Positions 24,190-30,736 are shown, counted from the first letter of the stretch. The stretch: 36,053 nt of DNA from Verrucomicrobiota bacterium (GCA_030834415.1 JAURFH010000016.1:1-36053); one strand, 5' to 3'. Made by a program: numbers and translations. The notes: generated from the sequence alone by a model not told the origin.

Positions 24190-24951
24190 TGCTTTGTAGT
24201 CGTGGAACACAAATCCTTCTTCAGGCATCTTGTGCCTGTTGATGATCATGTTCTTGACCGTCACGATCTTGCCGCTCTTGAGCCGGCGGATGTGCCCCCG
24301 ACGCATGTGCGGTTTCGGACTGGCATGAGTGCCGCCTAACGGCTCACTGACCACGGCCCGGGGCTTGATCTCCACCGTCGTCCATTCGAAGAACGGCCGT
24401 TTGCCCTTGCGAGCGCGCTTGGCGTTGACCAGCGCATCGCCCGTGCAGCGCGCCACAGTGGCCTGGGGATCGCCATGGACCGCCAAAGCCACAATCCGGC
24501 GCAGCGCCACCATGAGATTCACTGCCCCCTGTTTGGCGCAGTCTGCTTCGCTTTTTTGCATCTGCCGGATGAATTTTGGCGAAACATGTATGCGCTGGTC
24601 CTCTTTAAGACTCCCAGAAGAACGAAGGATGACGCTGCCCCGCTCCCTCTCTGCATTGGTCCACCACTGGAAAACAAGCTCATCGCCTGCCCTCTCCAGC
24701 GTGATCGTCACCGCCCCTTTGCTGTAAGCCTCCCCCTTCAAGCGGATGGGCAAAAGAATGGCCATCTTCTCAAACGGGAACGGCCAGTCCTGGTGAGGAG
24801 TGGCCACCCCATAGGGAAGATGGCCCATCGTCTCGCGAAGGTGACGAGCATCTTCCTCCGTGGCCAACGGACCACTGGCAAAATCAATCCAGGTGTACTG
24901 CACCGGATCAAAAGGCACCAGGGGTGCATATTCACGGATGAACGGGCTCAT
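24187..24951 (-). CDS. conserved phage protein with basic C-terminus, unknown function
   Basis: A 254-residue protein. The N-terminal 150 residues are mixed, with WIDFASGPLATEEDARHLRETMGHLPYG near the start and a strand-rich segment at about 70-110. The C-terminal 60 residues are basic and His-rich (HASPKPHMRRGHIRRLKSGKIVTVKNMIINRHK), a recurrent ending in phage proteins that may bind nucleic acid. It is the last gene of the leftward operon; its stop lies in the terminator stem, and its start overlaps the previous stop (ATGA). No enzyme motif is visible. Confidence 0.75.
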   Translation of the reverse strand: MSPFIREYAPLVPFDPVQYTWIDFASGPLATEEDARHLRETMGHLPYGVATPHQDWPFPFEKMAILLPIRLKGEAYSKGAVTITLERAGDELVFQWWTNAERERGSVILRSSGSLKEDQRIHVSPKFIRQMQKSEADCAKQGAVNLMVALRRIVALAVHGDPQATVARCTGDALVNAKRARKGKRPFFEWTTVEIKPRAVVSEPLGGTHASPKPHMRRGHIRRLKSGKIVTVKNMIINRHKMPEEGFVFHDYKA

Positions 24952-25217
24952 TTGAACAGCGCCTTAAACTGTTCGAGGAGGGTGGGCTTTCGCGGCTGCG
25001 GGAACTGGAAGGACCACTCCCCCGACCCGCGCCCAGGCATGAGGACCGCCTCCACCTCCCCTTTGGAGGCCAGATACAAGCCCACACGGCGCACCACAGA
25101 AGCAGGCAGGCCCGTCCACTTGGCAATCTCCGACGTCTTGCCCACACCGCCTGCCGAGCGCAACGCCATACGGACCATGACCCGCGCTTCATCCGGGGTG
25201 ATGCGATGCGTGTTCAC
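24948..25217 (-). CDS. small winged-helix/HTH-like protein
   Basis: An 89-residue protein. Residues about 8-65 look like a helix-turn-helix or winged-helix domain: DEARVMVRMALRSAGGVGKTSEIAKWTGLPASVVRRVGLYLASKGEVEAV, with SEIAKWTG as the turn and ASVVRRVGLYL as a recognition-type helix. It overlaps both neighbours by 4 bases (ATGA). It could regulate early transcription or be an accessory DNA-binding protein. The fold assignment is from pattern only. Confidence 0.68.
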   Translation of the reverse strand: MNTHRITPDEARVMVRMALRSAGGVGKTSEIAKWTGLPASVVRRVGLYLASKGEVEAVLMPGRGSGEWSFQFPQPRKPTLLEQFKALFK

Positions 25218-25687
25218 CTTGCGTTCCCCTGCAAACGATCAGCAACCAAGGTCGCATACCCTGCAATGTCGGTCCAGGAATCGACGTTGTCGGGGTTGCC
25301 GTTGACGATGCGCGCGATCTTGTGAATGATCATCTCCAGCGCTTCCCACTGGTCATCCGCAAAGGTGTTGCCGTGCTTTTGCGCATGTGCGGACAGAGTG
25401 CGCTTGAGCGACTGCATCAAAGCGGCGCCGTCTTTGAACGTGCCGTATTGCGTGGCTCGCGTGTCAAGGACCGCATCGACCCTGCCGGCGTCAGGATTGG
25501 TCACCGCAGGCGCAACGGCGGCAACAGCAGCGGCCATGACCGAAGGCGAGAACAGCTCCCTGCGCATCTTGCTGCGCATTTGATAGACGTAGGCAACGGT
25601 GACGCCAAACTTCTTGGCCACGTCCGGCGCCTTTTCCTCAGGGTTCGTGCGCAGGAACTCACGGAGGTTTGCAGTTTTGTGTTTCAT
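25214..25687 (-). CDS. DUF6378-like protein with N-terminal HTH
   Basis: A 157-residue protein. Residues about 5-45 resemble a simple HTH (LREFLRTNPEEKAPDVAKKFGVTVAYVYQMRSKMRRE). After an Ala-rich linker, residues about 80-155 contain YGTFKDGAALMQSLKRTL and ALEMIIHKIARIVNGNPDNVDSWTDIAGYATLVADRL. This matches the helical phage/bacterial domain I know as DUF6378, whose DSWxDIAGYA ending is characteristic. The biochemical role of that domain is not established. Coupling of HTH and DUF6378 suggests a DNA-directed function. Start and stop overlap the neighbours by 4 bases. Confidence 0.78.
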   Translation of the reverse strand: MKHKTANLREFLRTNPEEKAPDVAKKFGVTVAYVYQMRSKMRRELFSPSVMAAAVAAVAPAVTNPDAGRVDAVLDTRATQYGTFKDGAALMQSLKRTLSAHAQKHGNTFADDQWEALEMIIHKIARIVNGNPDNVDSWTDIAGYATLVADRLQGNAR

Positions 25688-25839
25688 AGTAGGGCTTCTT
25701 CCCAGTTAGGTTGTTCAGGTTCTTGAATCGGTGGCGTAGGTTGCTTGCGCTTAGGCTGCTTGGGCATGAGTTCCGTGTCTAAGCGGTCAAACGGCCACCA
25801 CCGTTTGAGTTCTTCTTCAGTCAGCGGTTTGTTCGGCAT
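25684..25839 (-). CDS. small charged protein (51 aa), unknown function
   Basis: A 51-residue, Pro/Glu/Lys-rich peptide (MPNKPLTEEELKRWWPFDRLDTE...). ATG 25839 is chosen because it follows AGAAAGGAGAGAA, a very strong ribosome site; a longer in-frame reading upstream lies inside the neighbouring gene and has no ribosome site. It overlaps the upstream gene by 23 bases and the downstream gene by 4. No domain recognised; likely disordered C-terminal half. Confidence 0.65.
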   Translation of the reverse strand: MPNKPLTEEELKRWWPFDRLDTELMPKQPKRKQPTPPIQEPEQPNWEEALL

Positions 25840-26308
25840 TTCTCTCCTTTCTAACGATTGGCCGAGCCTTGCCTGCACGAATGAGTTTTGTGACAAGGTC
25901 CATGGCCTTCTCCAATTCCCCAATCGTGCAAGCTTCCAATTGGGCATCATGAATTTCCATGCCCAAATTCAGTGCTGTTAGTTCGGGCCCACGCAAAATA
26001 AACCTGCCGGTCTCCGCTCCTCGACGTCCCAACTCCAAGAGAGCGTCTTGCGCGGCCCTAATCTCTGGATGCCAGTCTTCCCCAATCTTGAGCCAAGCCA
26101 ACCCTTCAGTGACGTTCATTGCATCAATGAGCATGTCCACGTCCTGCCGAGTGCCCTCGCCCTTTCTTACCTGCTCAAGGGCCGTGTGATTGCGCAGCAT
26201 CAACGTCGTGCCCGCACTAATGTCCCCGACCCGTTTCATGCCAGAAAGGACATGGTTTATCGGATCAAGGATCACGCCCTTAGGCCTGTATTTGCTGCGT
26301 TTTCTCAC
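25817..26308 (-). CDS. conserved phage protein, unknown function
   Basis: A 163-residue, mainly helical protein beginning MRKRSKYRPKGVILDPINHVLSG, a basic N-terminus seen in a family of small phage proteins of unknown role. The start is GTG 26308, two bases after the extended ribosome motif AGAAAGGATAG, and it has its own promoter 24 bases upstream. It is therefore the first gene of an internal transcription unit within the leftward operon. No hydrophobic segment or catalytic motif is visible. Confidence 0.75.
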   Translation of the reverse strand: MRKRSKYRPKGVILDPINHVLSGMKRVGDISAGTTLMLRNHTALEQVRKGEGTRQDVDMLIDAMNVTEGLAWLKIGEDWHPEIRAAQDALLELGRRGAETGRFILRGPELTALNLGMEIHDAQLEACTIGELEKAMDLVTKLIRAGKARPIVRKERNAEQTAD

Positions 26309-26331
26309 GTCTATCCTTTCTTGTTACGCAA

Positions 26332-26360
26332 AGTGTACTTGCAGGGTTATTGGTTGTCAA
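26332..26360 (-). promoter_or_regulatory. internal leftward sigma70-type promoter
   Basis: On the - strand, TTGACA (26360-26355), a 17-base spacer and TACACT (26337-26332) make a near-ideal promoter. It lies at the 3' end of the Cro-like gene and drives the 26308 gene. The -10 sequence is the same as that of the replication-operon promoter at 17220, suggesting the same sigma factor. It could let the last five genes be expressed separately from the rest of the operon. Confidence 0.82.
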
Positions 26361-26529
26361 CACGTATGCAGTCGGACTTCACAATAATTTCAACTGTGCG
26401 AGGGACGGGCACTTCTCCGTTGATCCAACGGCAGACGGTGCGGTAGGTCACGTCCAGCAGCTTTGCAAACTCTTTGCGCGTCGTTCCCAGGTCGAATTCG
26501 ATGTAGCGTTCAAGATCACGGCCGGTCAC
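26347..26529 (-). CDS. Cro/XRE-like helix-turn-helix protein
   Basis: A 60-residue protein with a compact HTH: DLGTTRKEFAKLLDVTYRTVCRWINGEVPVPRTVEIIVK. TRKEFAKLLDVTYRTVCRWING is the typical helix-2, turn, helix-3 of the XRE/Cro family. The GTG start overlaps the upstream stop (GTGA). Its stop region contains the internal promoter, so an autoregulatory link is conceivable. It may instead be a small anti-repressor-type factor. It is too small to hold a dimerisation domain like CI, so a Cro-like role is likelier than a lysogeny repressor. Confidence 0.82.
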   Translation of the reverse strand: MTGRDLERYIEFDLGTTRKEFAKLLDVTYRTVCRWINGEVPVPRTVEIIVKSDCIRVDNQ

Positions 26530-26711
26530 TTGGGCGCCTCCTTCTTACCCTTCTCAGCAGCAGCCTTGGCGGCTTTTTCTGACGTGTAGGTTTTCTGGGT
26601 GCTCTTGACCACGAACAGATCGTTCATGTGGTTGCGCATCACTTCATCGAGCACCTCGCCATCGTCCGCTTCCAACACCCAATGGCTCACGTTCCAGGCT
26701 TTCCATTTCAT
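26526..26711 (-). CDS. small basic protein, unknown function
   Basis: A 61-residue protein (MKWKAWNVSHWVLEADDGEVLDEVMRNHMNDLF...) with a Lys/Ala-rich tail (KAAKAAAEKGKKEAPK). It overlaps the genes on both sides by 4 bases. The tail is compatible with nucleic-acid contact, but no domain is recognised. It is retained as a gene because of perfect spacing in the overlapping array. Confidence 0.6.
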   Translation of the reverse strand: MKWKAWNVSHWVLEADDGEVLDEVMRNHMNDLFVVKSTQKTYTSEKAAKAAAEKGKKEAPK

Positions 26712-26899
26712 GTGCGTGTCCCCTTAGGCGTTTTGGTGGCCCGTAGCGTCCAACAACCAGCGCAGTACCACCGCTCAGGGCCCATCTCAATGCCGCCTTC
26801 CGGAGGCCGGTTCTGCTTGCACTTAGCGCATATCTTGAATCGATGCGCCGGCTGCTTGATCAAGTTGCCGGGCAGCACGTGTTGTGTGGGATGGGTCAT
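26708..26899 (-). CDS. small zinc-ribbon protein
   Basis: A 63-residue protein with CAKCKQNRPPEGG followed by WYCAGC, two CxxC knuckles separated by about 20 residues, a probable single zinc-binding ribbon. ATG 26899 is chosen because GGAGAAGAACAC lies directly upstream. A longer reading begins within the upstream gene without a ribosome site. Such ribbons bind nucleic acid or protein partners; the target is unknown. The stop overlaps the next gene by 4 bases. Confidence 0.72.
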   Translation of the reverse strand: MTHPTQHVLPGNLIKQPAHRFKICAKCKQNRPPEGGIEMGPERWYCAGCWTLRATKTPKGTRT

Positions 26900-26910
26900 G
26901 TGTTCTTCTC

Positions 26911-27150
26911 CTATCGTTGTGCAAATCCAAGGCGGCGCATCCCTAGCTCGATCAGCATGGCCGCGTCCTCTAATTGGTTCTGGCTGCTGCTCATGCCAGT
27001 TTGCCATTCCCCACCTACGCGCTTGCCAATCAATCCCACGGTTACAAGCTCGCCTGCCTTGGCATCCTCCAGCCACTGCTCCAGCATCCGCACCGCATCC
27101 GTGTTGTCTCGTGTGGTAGCTTTTAAAAAGGGTTTGATGTTGTCTGTCAT
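26911..27150 (-). CDS. small phage protein, unknown function
   Basis: A 79-residue helical protein (MTDNIKPFLKATTRDNTDAVRML...) with a clear ribosome site GGAGAAGAACAC identical to that of the next gene. It ends with GMRRLGFAQR. It overlaps the upstream gene stop (ATGA) and is followed by 11 bases before the zinc-ribbon gene. No recognised domain. Confidence 0.65.
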   Translation of the reverse strand: MTDNIKPFLKATTRDNTDAVRMLEQWLEDAKAGELVTVGLIGKRVGGEWQTGMSSSQNQLEDAAMLIELGMRRLGFAQR

Positions 27151-27407
27151 GTGTTCTTCTCCATAAGCGTTGTCATTGTGTCAAGGACCACGGCATAGAC
27201 CGCGTCTCGCAGTTTCGAATCGGTGATGGTCATGTTGCCGTCGATGATCTCATCCATCTCCGACAGTTCCAGCCCCACCCACTCGCGCGGCTCAGGCTCT
27301 AGCTTGGCTTTGATGGCTTCGATGAGCATCGCTTTGTCAAACGCATCACCCTGCGGGTTCTGTATCCAGCGCAGGCACAAGGCTAAGAGTTCTTTCTCAG
27401 TCGGCAT
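27147..27407 (-). CDS. small acidic phage protein, unknown function
   Basis: An 86-residue acidic, helical protein (MPTEKELLALCLRWIQNPQGD...). The ribosome site GGGAGAAGAACA precedes ATG 27407. It overlaps the 3' end of the upstream 59-residue gene by 11 bases and the downstream gene by 4. No motif suggests a function. Confidence 0.65.
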   Translation of the reverse strand: MPTEKELLALCLRWIQNPQGDAFDKAMLIEAIKAKLEPEPREWVGLELSEMDEIIDGNMTITDSKLRDAVYAVVLDTMTTLMEKNT

Positions 27408-27576
27408 TGTTCTTCTCCCGCAGCTTGTCCAAGTGCCTCATGACCTCCAGCGGCGTGGCGTTGTGCTTCCATGCGTCCACAATCAGCGCACGGGGCGCGT
27501 CGGGCAGGTAGTGCCTCATGTCCTCTTCGTACTCTGCGGGCATTGGCACATCCTGATTGGTCAGGTGGCGGGTCAT
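27397..27576 (-). CDS. small phage protein (59 aa), unknown function
   Basis: A 59-residue protein (MTRHLTNQDVPMPAEYEEDMRHYLPDAPR...LDKLREKNNAD) that fills the space between two neighbours exactly. ATG 27576 overlaps the preceding stop (ATGA) and the TGA at 27397-27399 lies inside the next gene's first codons. The codons REKNN also encode the ribosome site of the next gene. Support is from fit and coding character; no domain known. Confidence 0.62.
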   Translation of the reverse strand: MTRHLTNQDVPMPAEYEEDMRHYLPDAPRALIVDAWKHNATPLEVMRHLDKLREKNNAD

Positions 27577-27800
27577 GCTTTCACCCTCACAATCGGTTTA
27601 ATCCTGCAAGAATGGTGCAGGGTGGATTCCTTGCCGCTGCTGTCCCTGCGGACGGTGTACTTGTAGCCGCCCAAGGCGCTCGGCCCTGCGCTCACCAGCT
27701 TGAATCGCTCACCAGTACGCATGAGGTAGAAACTCATCCCGACAGGCAGCAGGCGCAGCGTCATCGGTCTGCGGTTCAGGGCTTGATGGAGGTCAGTCAT
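27573..27800 (-). CDS. small beta-type phage protein, unknown function
   Basis: A 75-residue basic protein with MSFYLMRTGERFKLVSAG and KYTVRRDSSGKESTLHHSCRIKPI, looking like a small beta-barrel or SH3-like fold. ATG 27800 is preferred because GGGAAGAGACGCG precedes it. It overlaps both neighbours by a few bases. Similar small proteins with a conserved LHxxC segment occur in other phages, without known role. Confidence 0.62.
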   Translation of the reverse strand: MTDLHQALNRRPMTLRLLPVGMSFYLMRTGERFKLVSAGPSALGGYKYTVRRDSSGKESTLHHSCRIKPIVRVKA

Positions 27801-28026
27801 CGCGTCTCTTCCCATTGGTGGCGTCCCACATGGCCCAGTACTCCTGCGCTTGAGGCTTCTCCCAGTAAAGTTCATCCCACTCATCCCGCGCCATCAAATA
27901 CAGGAAATGGGCCTCCAGAGCCAAGTCAAATCCTTTTATTTCTACGTATCGCCACATGGCGTTCATCGCTACAGCCATGTCCCGCTCAAGAGACAGGCGC
28001 TTCATTGCTGATTCGTAGGGGGTCAT
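27793..28026 (-). CDS. small helical phage protein, unknown function
   Basis: A 77-residue, Trp/Met-rich helical protein (MTPYESAMKRLSLERDMAVAMNAMWRYV...). ATG 28026 follows CAAAGGAGAAACGAA, a strong ribosome site, and overlaps the upstream stop (ATGA). A longer in-frame reading upstream is out of place and lacks a ribosome site. Function unknown. Confidence 0.65.
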   Translation of the reverse strand: MTPYESAMKRLSLERDMAVAMNAMWRYVEIKGFDLALEAHFLYLMARDEWDELYWEKPQAQEYWAMWDATNGKRRDD

Positions 28027-28163
28027 TTCGTTTCTCCTTTGACGCCCACTCGCCGGGCAATAAGGGCGGAGTCTTTCAACGACCGGCCGAGCGCCAACTT
28101 CAACAGGTCTAGCCACGTGAACTCCACGACATCGCGGCCGTGCATGCTGGGTGTCCAGTTCAT
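28023..28163 (-). CDS. small phage protein (46 aa), unknown function
   Basis: A 46-residue protein starting MNWTPSMHGRDVVEFTWLDLLKLALGRS. The ATG at 28163 has GAGGAGAAACGAA in front, and both ends overlap neighbouring genes by four bases, which is strong support for so short a frame. The pattern HGRDVVxFTxxDLxKLALGR recurs in small phage proteins in my memory. A short amphipathic helix dominates; function unknown. Confidence 0.65.
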   Translation of the reverse strand: MNWTPSMHGRDVVEFTWLDLLKLALGRSLKDSALIARRVGVKGETK

Positions 28164-28396
28164 TTCGTTTCTCCTCTTGCGCGGATGGCGGCGGCGCAGG
28201 TTTCAATGGCGGCATCAACCGGTCTGACGCCAGTTCTCCACCCGCACAATCCCGCACACATCTCTCGTTCATGCGCGGCGACAAGGGCGGCGAATCGTTC
28301 AAGGTCGCTGGGATACACACTCCAGGGACTCATCGGATGCCCGCCAGTAAAAATCCCAGCCTCCCGCGCCATGCGGATCATGTCGTCGCGGGTCAT
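28160..28396 (-). CDS. conserved small phage protein
   Basis: A 78-residue protein (MTRDDMIRMAREAGIFTGGHP...). It has the form seen repeatedly in lambdoid and T7-like phages: an N-terminal MTRDDMIRMAREA helix, then LERFAALVAAHEREMC, ending in AIETCAAAIRARGE. Its biochemical role is not known. It overlaps both neighbours by four bases (ATGA). Confidence 0.75.
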   Translation of the reverse strand: MTRDDMIRMAREAGIFTGGHPMSPWSVYPSDLERFAALVAAHEREMCAGLCGWRTGVRPVDAAIETCAAAIRARGETK

Positions 28397-28731
28397 AGCT
28401 GCCTCCCACCGTTGCTACGGTTCGCGCAGGGCCAGACGTTGCTCAGAGCGGTGAGGGTGAGTCCGTCGGCTGTCTGGTGGCGCAGGTGAGGGTTGCTCGT
28501 GAGGTACTGCTTGACCACATCGTTGACCTGCCCGGCGTTGATCCCGCCGCTGCCAGACGGAGCACAGACACGCACGCCCGTCCAGACGTCAGCAATGCCC
28601 ACCACGTAGCCCAGCGCGTGCATCTGCTCCATGTTGGAGCCGTTCATCAGGTTGAGCAGTTGGTTGCCACTGTAGAACTCCGCGTGGGCAGTGCCGCCAA
28701 GCAGCGCGGCGATGAGGATTAGGCGTTTCAC
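28393..28731 (-). CDS. secreted Rap1a/Tai-like protein
   Basis: A 112-residue protein with a classic signal peptide (MKRLILIAALLGGTAHA, cleavage before EFYSGNQLL). The mature part matches the Rap1a/Tai immunity domain: FYSGNQLLNLMN, then ALGYVVGIADVW, C56, then QVNDVVKQYLTSNP and a final WPC (C102). The two Cys may form a disulphide in the periplasm. Rap1a proteins neutralise Ssp1/Tae4-type peptidoglycan amidases of type VI secretion systems; many phage and bacterial relatives are uncharacterised. The start is GTG 28731, overlapping the upstream stop (GTGA). Family call good; its target is unknown. Confidence 0.8.
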   Translation of the reverse strand: MKRLILIAALLGGTAHAEFYSGNQLLNLMNGSNMEQMHALGYVVGIADVWTGVRVCAPSGSGGINAGQVNDVVKQYLTSNPHLRHQTADGLTLTALSNVWPCANRSNGGRQL

Positions 28732-28934
28732 CTGCGGGCCTCCAGCATGGCGTCGGCGGCGTCATATGCCCACATGGCAAGACGTTTTGGGTCGTCACGG
28801 AACGTGCCGAAATCGAAATGGTGAATCAGCCCCTGCATCGCCTTGGCCGCGAAGTAGTCGCGCAGGGTCATTCCTTCAAAGTTTTGAGGCGCGTCAGATG
28901 GGAAGGCCGGGCCTCCGGTGTTGCGTTCAGTCAT
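28728..28934 (-). CDS. conserved small phage protein
   Basis: A 68-residue protein with the widespread phage pattern GGPAFPSD, GMTLRDYFAAKAMQG and AYDAADAMLEARR. Members occur in early regions of many phages of Proteobacteria, with no established function. It starts at ATG 28934 and overlaps both neighbours by four bases. Confidence 0.78.
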   Translation of the reverse strand: MTERNTGGPAFPSDAPQNFEGMTLRDYFAAKAMQGLIHHFDFGTFRDDPKRLAMWAYDAADAMLEARR

Positions 28935-29293
28935 GCCGCCTCCTTGGCCGGTTTCAGGATGGTCTCTTTGGTCCCGTCGAAGTGGTAGATGTAGCAGACG
29001 GGCGAACCGGGGCTCGCGAACCAGGAGTCCTTGGCCGCCTTGTCTGCAGGCTCGCGGTAGATCATTGGAGAGGGATCGCCCGCGCCATCAACGGGATACC
29101 AGCGGTCTCCGCAGCACTCGCAGTCCGTGCCGTCATTGCAGCCGTTGAAGTAGATGCCCAGGCCCTGCGCGAGCACGTTGGCATGCGCCGCGTCCGCCGC
29201 TTCAACGATCACGTAGTGCGTGACCTTTTTGTTCACAACGAACATGCCGCCGGAGTTGTTCTGGTGGAAGCAGAAGAATTTCAAAGGGGTCAT
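28931..29293 (-). CDS. conserved phage protein with CxCC motif
   Basis: A 120-residue protein opening MTPLKFFCFHQNNSGGMFVV, with a region CNDGTDCECCGDRW at about 72-85. The FxFHQNNSGG start and DCxCCGDRW centre recur in phage early proteins (I think an annotated domain of unknown function). The cysteines might bind a metal. It overlaps its neighbours by four bases. No catalytic role can be assigned. Confidence 0.75.
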   Translation of the reverse strand: MTPLKFFCFHQNNSGGMFVVNKKVTHYVIVEAADAAHANVLAQGLGIYFNGCNDGTDCECCGDRWYPVDGAGDPSPMIYREPADKAAKDSWFASPGSPVCYIYHFDGTKETILKPAKEAA

Positions 29294-29556
29294 TTGCTCT
29301 TTCTCACTTTCTTGAGGGCATCGGTCTGCGCTTCCTTGATCGCAGCGATGGTGTTTTGCACGCCGGACAGGTAGATCGCCGCCAGCGTCTGCTGCAACGA
29401 TGCGCCTGAGTTGGTCATGTCGGTGAAGATGGACAGGGCAATCTTCTCCATCCCCTGCCTCACCTCAGGCTCCATGCGCATCGGCTCCATGTCCTTGGGC
29501 CGAGGATCAGGGCGAAACTGCAGACGGGATGTGTGCTCGGGCTTGAGTTCGGTCAC
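29290..29556 (-). CDS. small phage protein, unknown function
   Basis: An 88-residue protein (start GTG 29556, GGGAGGCCAGAA upstream, GTGA overlap with the previous stop). The N-terminal third is polar (TELKPEHTSRLQFRPDPRP); the rest is helical and ends in a basic KKVRKSK tail. ATGs further inside are possible starts. No domain recognised. Confidence 0.6.
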   Translation of the reverse strand: MTELKPEHTSRLQFRPDPRPKDMEPMRMEPEVRQGMEKIALSIFTDMTNSGASLQQTLAAIYLSGVQNTIAAIKEAQTDALKKVRKSK

Positions 29557-29813
29557 TTCTGGCCTCCCAGCGCCTCTTCGGCGATCTGCATGATTTCCCG
29601 GCACTGGTCCTTGGCAAAGCCGGGCGCCGCTTGGGCCTGCAGTGCATGCGTGCGAATGCGGTACAGCGCACCCCAGAGCGCCTGCCGGTCCTGATCCAGG
29701 CACAAAGGCAGCGGGGCCGGATCAACAGCCACCTCGGGGCGCTTGAACCGCAGGTACCTGTGGCCCACAGCATTGACCGCGAGCCACGCGACAGGTGTGC
29801 GCTCGGACGTCAT
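29553..29813 (-). CDS. small phage protein, unknown function
   Basis: An 86-residue protein (MTSERTPVAWLAVNAVGHRYLRFKRPEVAVDPAPLP...), start ATG 29813, overlapping the upstream stop (ATGA) and the downstream GTG. A longer in-frame reading up to 30029 runs antisense-like through the next gene and is rejected. Function unknown. Confidence 0.62.
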   Translation of the reverse strand: MTSERTPVAWLAVNAVGHRYLRFKRPEVAVDPAPLPLCLDQDRQALWGALYRIRTHALQAQAAPGFAKDQCREIMQIAEEALGGQK

Positions 29814-30001
29814 TCCTGCTCCCCCTTCTCGGCCTTTTGCATCATGTACAGCAGCCGGGCATACATGTCCGCGCCGGTATTGCGCATGTACTCCTTCATG
29901 TCCATCACCGGAGGCAAGCTCACCACAGGCACCACCACCTCGATGTAGCAACCGTCCTGCTCCATCGTGATCTTGAGCACGTCCTTCAAATCGTCTTCCA
30001 T
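29810..30001 (-). CDS. small acidic phage protein, unknown function
   Basis: A 63-residue acidic protein (MEDDLKDVLKITMEQDGCYIEVVVPVVSLPPVMDMKEYMR...), half beta and half helix. The start ATG 30001 follows GGGGGATTGTT. It is separated from the upstream gene by 15 bases and overlaps the downstream gene by four. No recognised domain. Confidence 0.65.
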   Translation of the reverse strand: MEDDLKDVLKITMEQDGCYIEVVVPVVSLPPVMDMKEYMRNTGADMYARLLYMMQKAEKGEQE

Positions 30002-30016
30002 AACAATCCCCCAAAG

Positions 30017-30304
30017 TTAAAAATACCAAGGCTCACCGCCCTCGGCCGCATATTCCTCAATCTCCGACAAACGCTCCGACGACATCACCGGTGCAATGTC
30101 AACAGTGCTCCCAGGCAAATACACATGGCACAAAGTCCACATGGCCGGGTAATCAGGCGACATCTGCACCCCATCCTCCCGATCCCCACGCTCCGGCGGC
30201 TCATAGTCAAACCAACACCGCAACTCAACGCCCAAATCATCACTGTCAAAATAAACCAGCACCAGCCCCTCGCGCAAATGCCGCTGATTTTCCGGTGTAG
30301 TCAT
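30017..30304 (-). CDS. conserved small phage protein
   Basis: A 95-residue acidic protein. LVYFDSDDLGVELRCWFDYEPPERGDRE is a characteristic block that I have seen in early proteins of other phages, followed by VYLPGSTVDIAPVMSSERLSEIEEY. ATG 30304 is chosen as the start: GGGGGGCTGT precedes it and it overlaps the upstream stop (ATGA). Function unknown. Confidence 0.7.
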   Translation of the reverse strand: MTTPENQRHLREGLVLVYFDSDDLGVELRCWFDYEPPERGDREDGVQMSPDYPAMWTLCHVYLPGSTVDIAPVMSSERLSEIEEYAAEGGEPWYF

Positions 30305-30498
30305 ACAGCCCCCCGAAAGAAATAAGCATACAAACGCACCCAAAAAGACGGGCGCACCCCAGGCCGCGCCAACAAAGCACTCTGCAAGTCGTACGCATCA
30401 CGGCTCGGGGACCACCGAACAGGAGGCACGTAAAACACCCCAATCTTGACCTTGCCCGTATTGAGCGGAGGCACCCGCTGCCCATCAGTGTGAAACAT
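30301..30498 (-). CDS. small phage protein, unknown function
   Basis: A 65-residue basic protein (MFHTDGQRVPPLNTGKVKIGVFYVPP...). GKVKIGVFYVPPVRWSPSRDAYDLQSALL is the most protein-like part. It overlaps the upstream gene by 14 bases and the downstream gene by four. No domain recognised. Confidence 0.63.
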   Translation of the reverse strand: MFHTDGQRVPPLNTGKVKIGVFYVPPVRWSPSRDAYDLQSALLARPGVRPSFWVRLYAYFFRGAV

Positions 30499-30736
30499 TG
30501 CTCTCTCCCCGCTGCCCAGCAGCTAAATCACGATACGCACCCTCAATGCCCTCGACAAGCACCTCCAAAGGCAACCCCAAACTAAACGCCAACGTCGTCA
30601 GCGCCAAAACATGCGCCGGCACAGCCGCCCCCACGTCAGGAAAATAAGACTGCGAAAACTCCAACAAACTGTTGGTGTCATGGACCACGGTGGACAACTC
30701 CGGAGAGCCCCCTCCGACATAGGTGATACGTGTCAT
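30485..30736 (-). CDS. first gene of the leftward operon, unknown function
   Basis: An 83-residue protein (MTRITYVGGGSPELSTVVHDTNSLLEFSQSYFPD...), with a hydrophobic helix in the middle (VPAHVLALTTLAFSLGLPLEVLVEG) that may be buried or weakly membrane-associated. ATG 30736 is preceded by the extended ribosome motif AGAAAGGATAG and by a strong promoter. As the promoter-proximal gene of about 24 it should be made early and abundantly. Function unknown. Confidence 0.68.
   Translation of the reverse strand: MTRITYVGGGSPELSTVVHDTNSLLEFSQSYFPDVGAAVPAHVLALTTLAFSLGLPLEVLVEGIEGAYRDLAAGQRGESNVSH

Noticed and set aside
28393-28731. Rz/spanin or lipoprotein reading of the secreted small protein
   Set aside because: No lipobox Cys after the signal peptide and no coiled coil. 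The WPC ending and two Cys fit Rap1a better.
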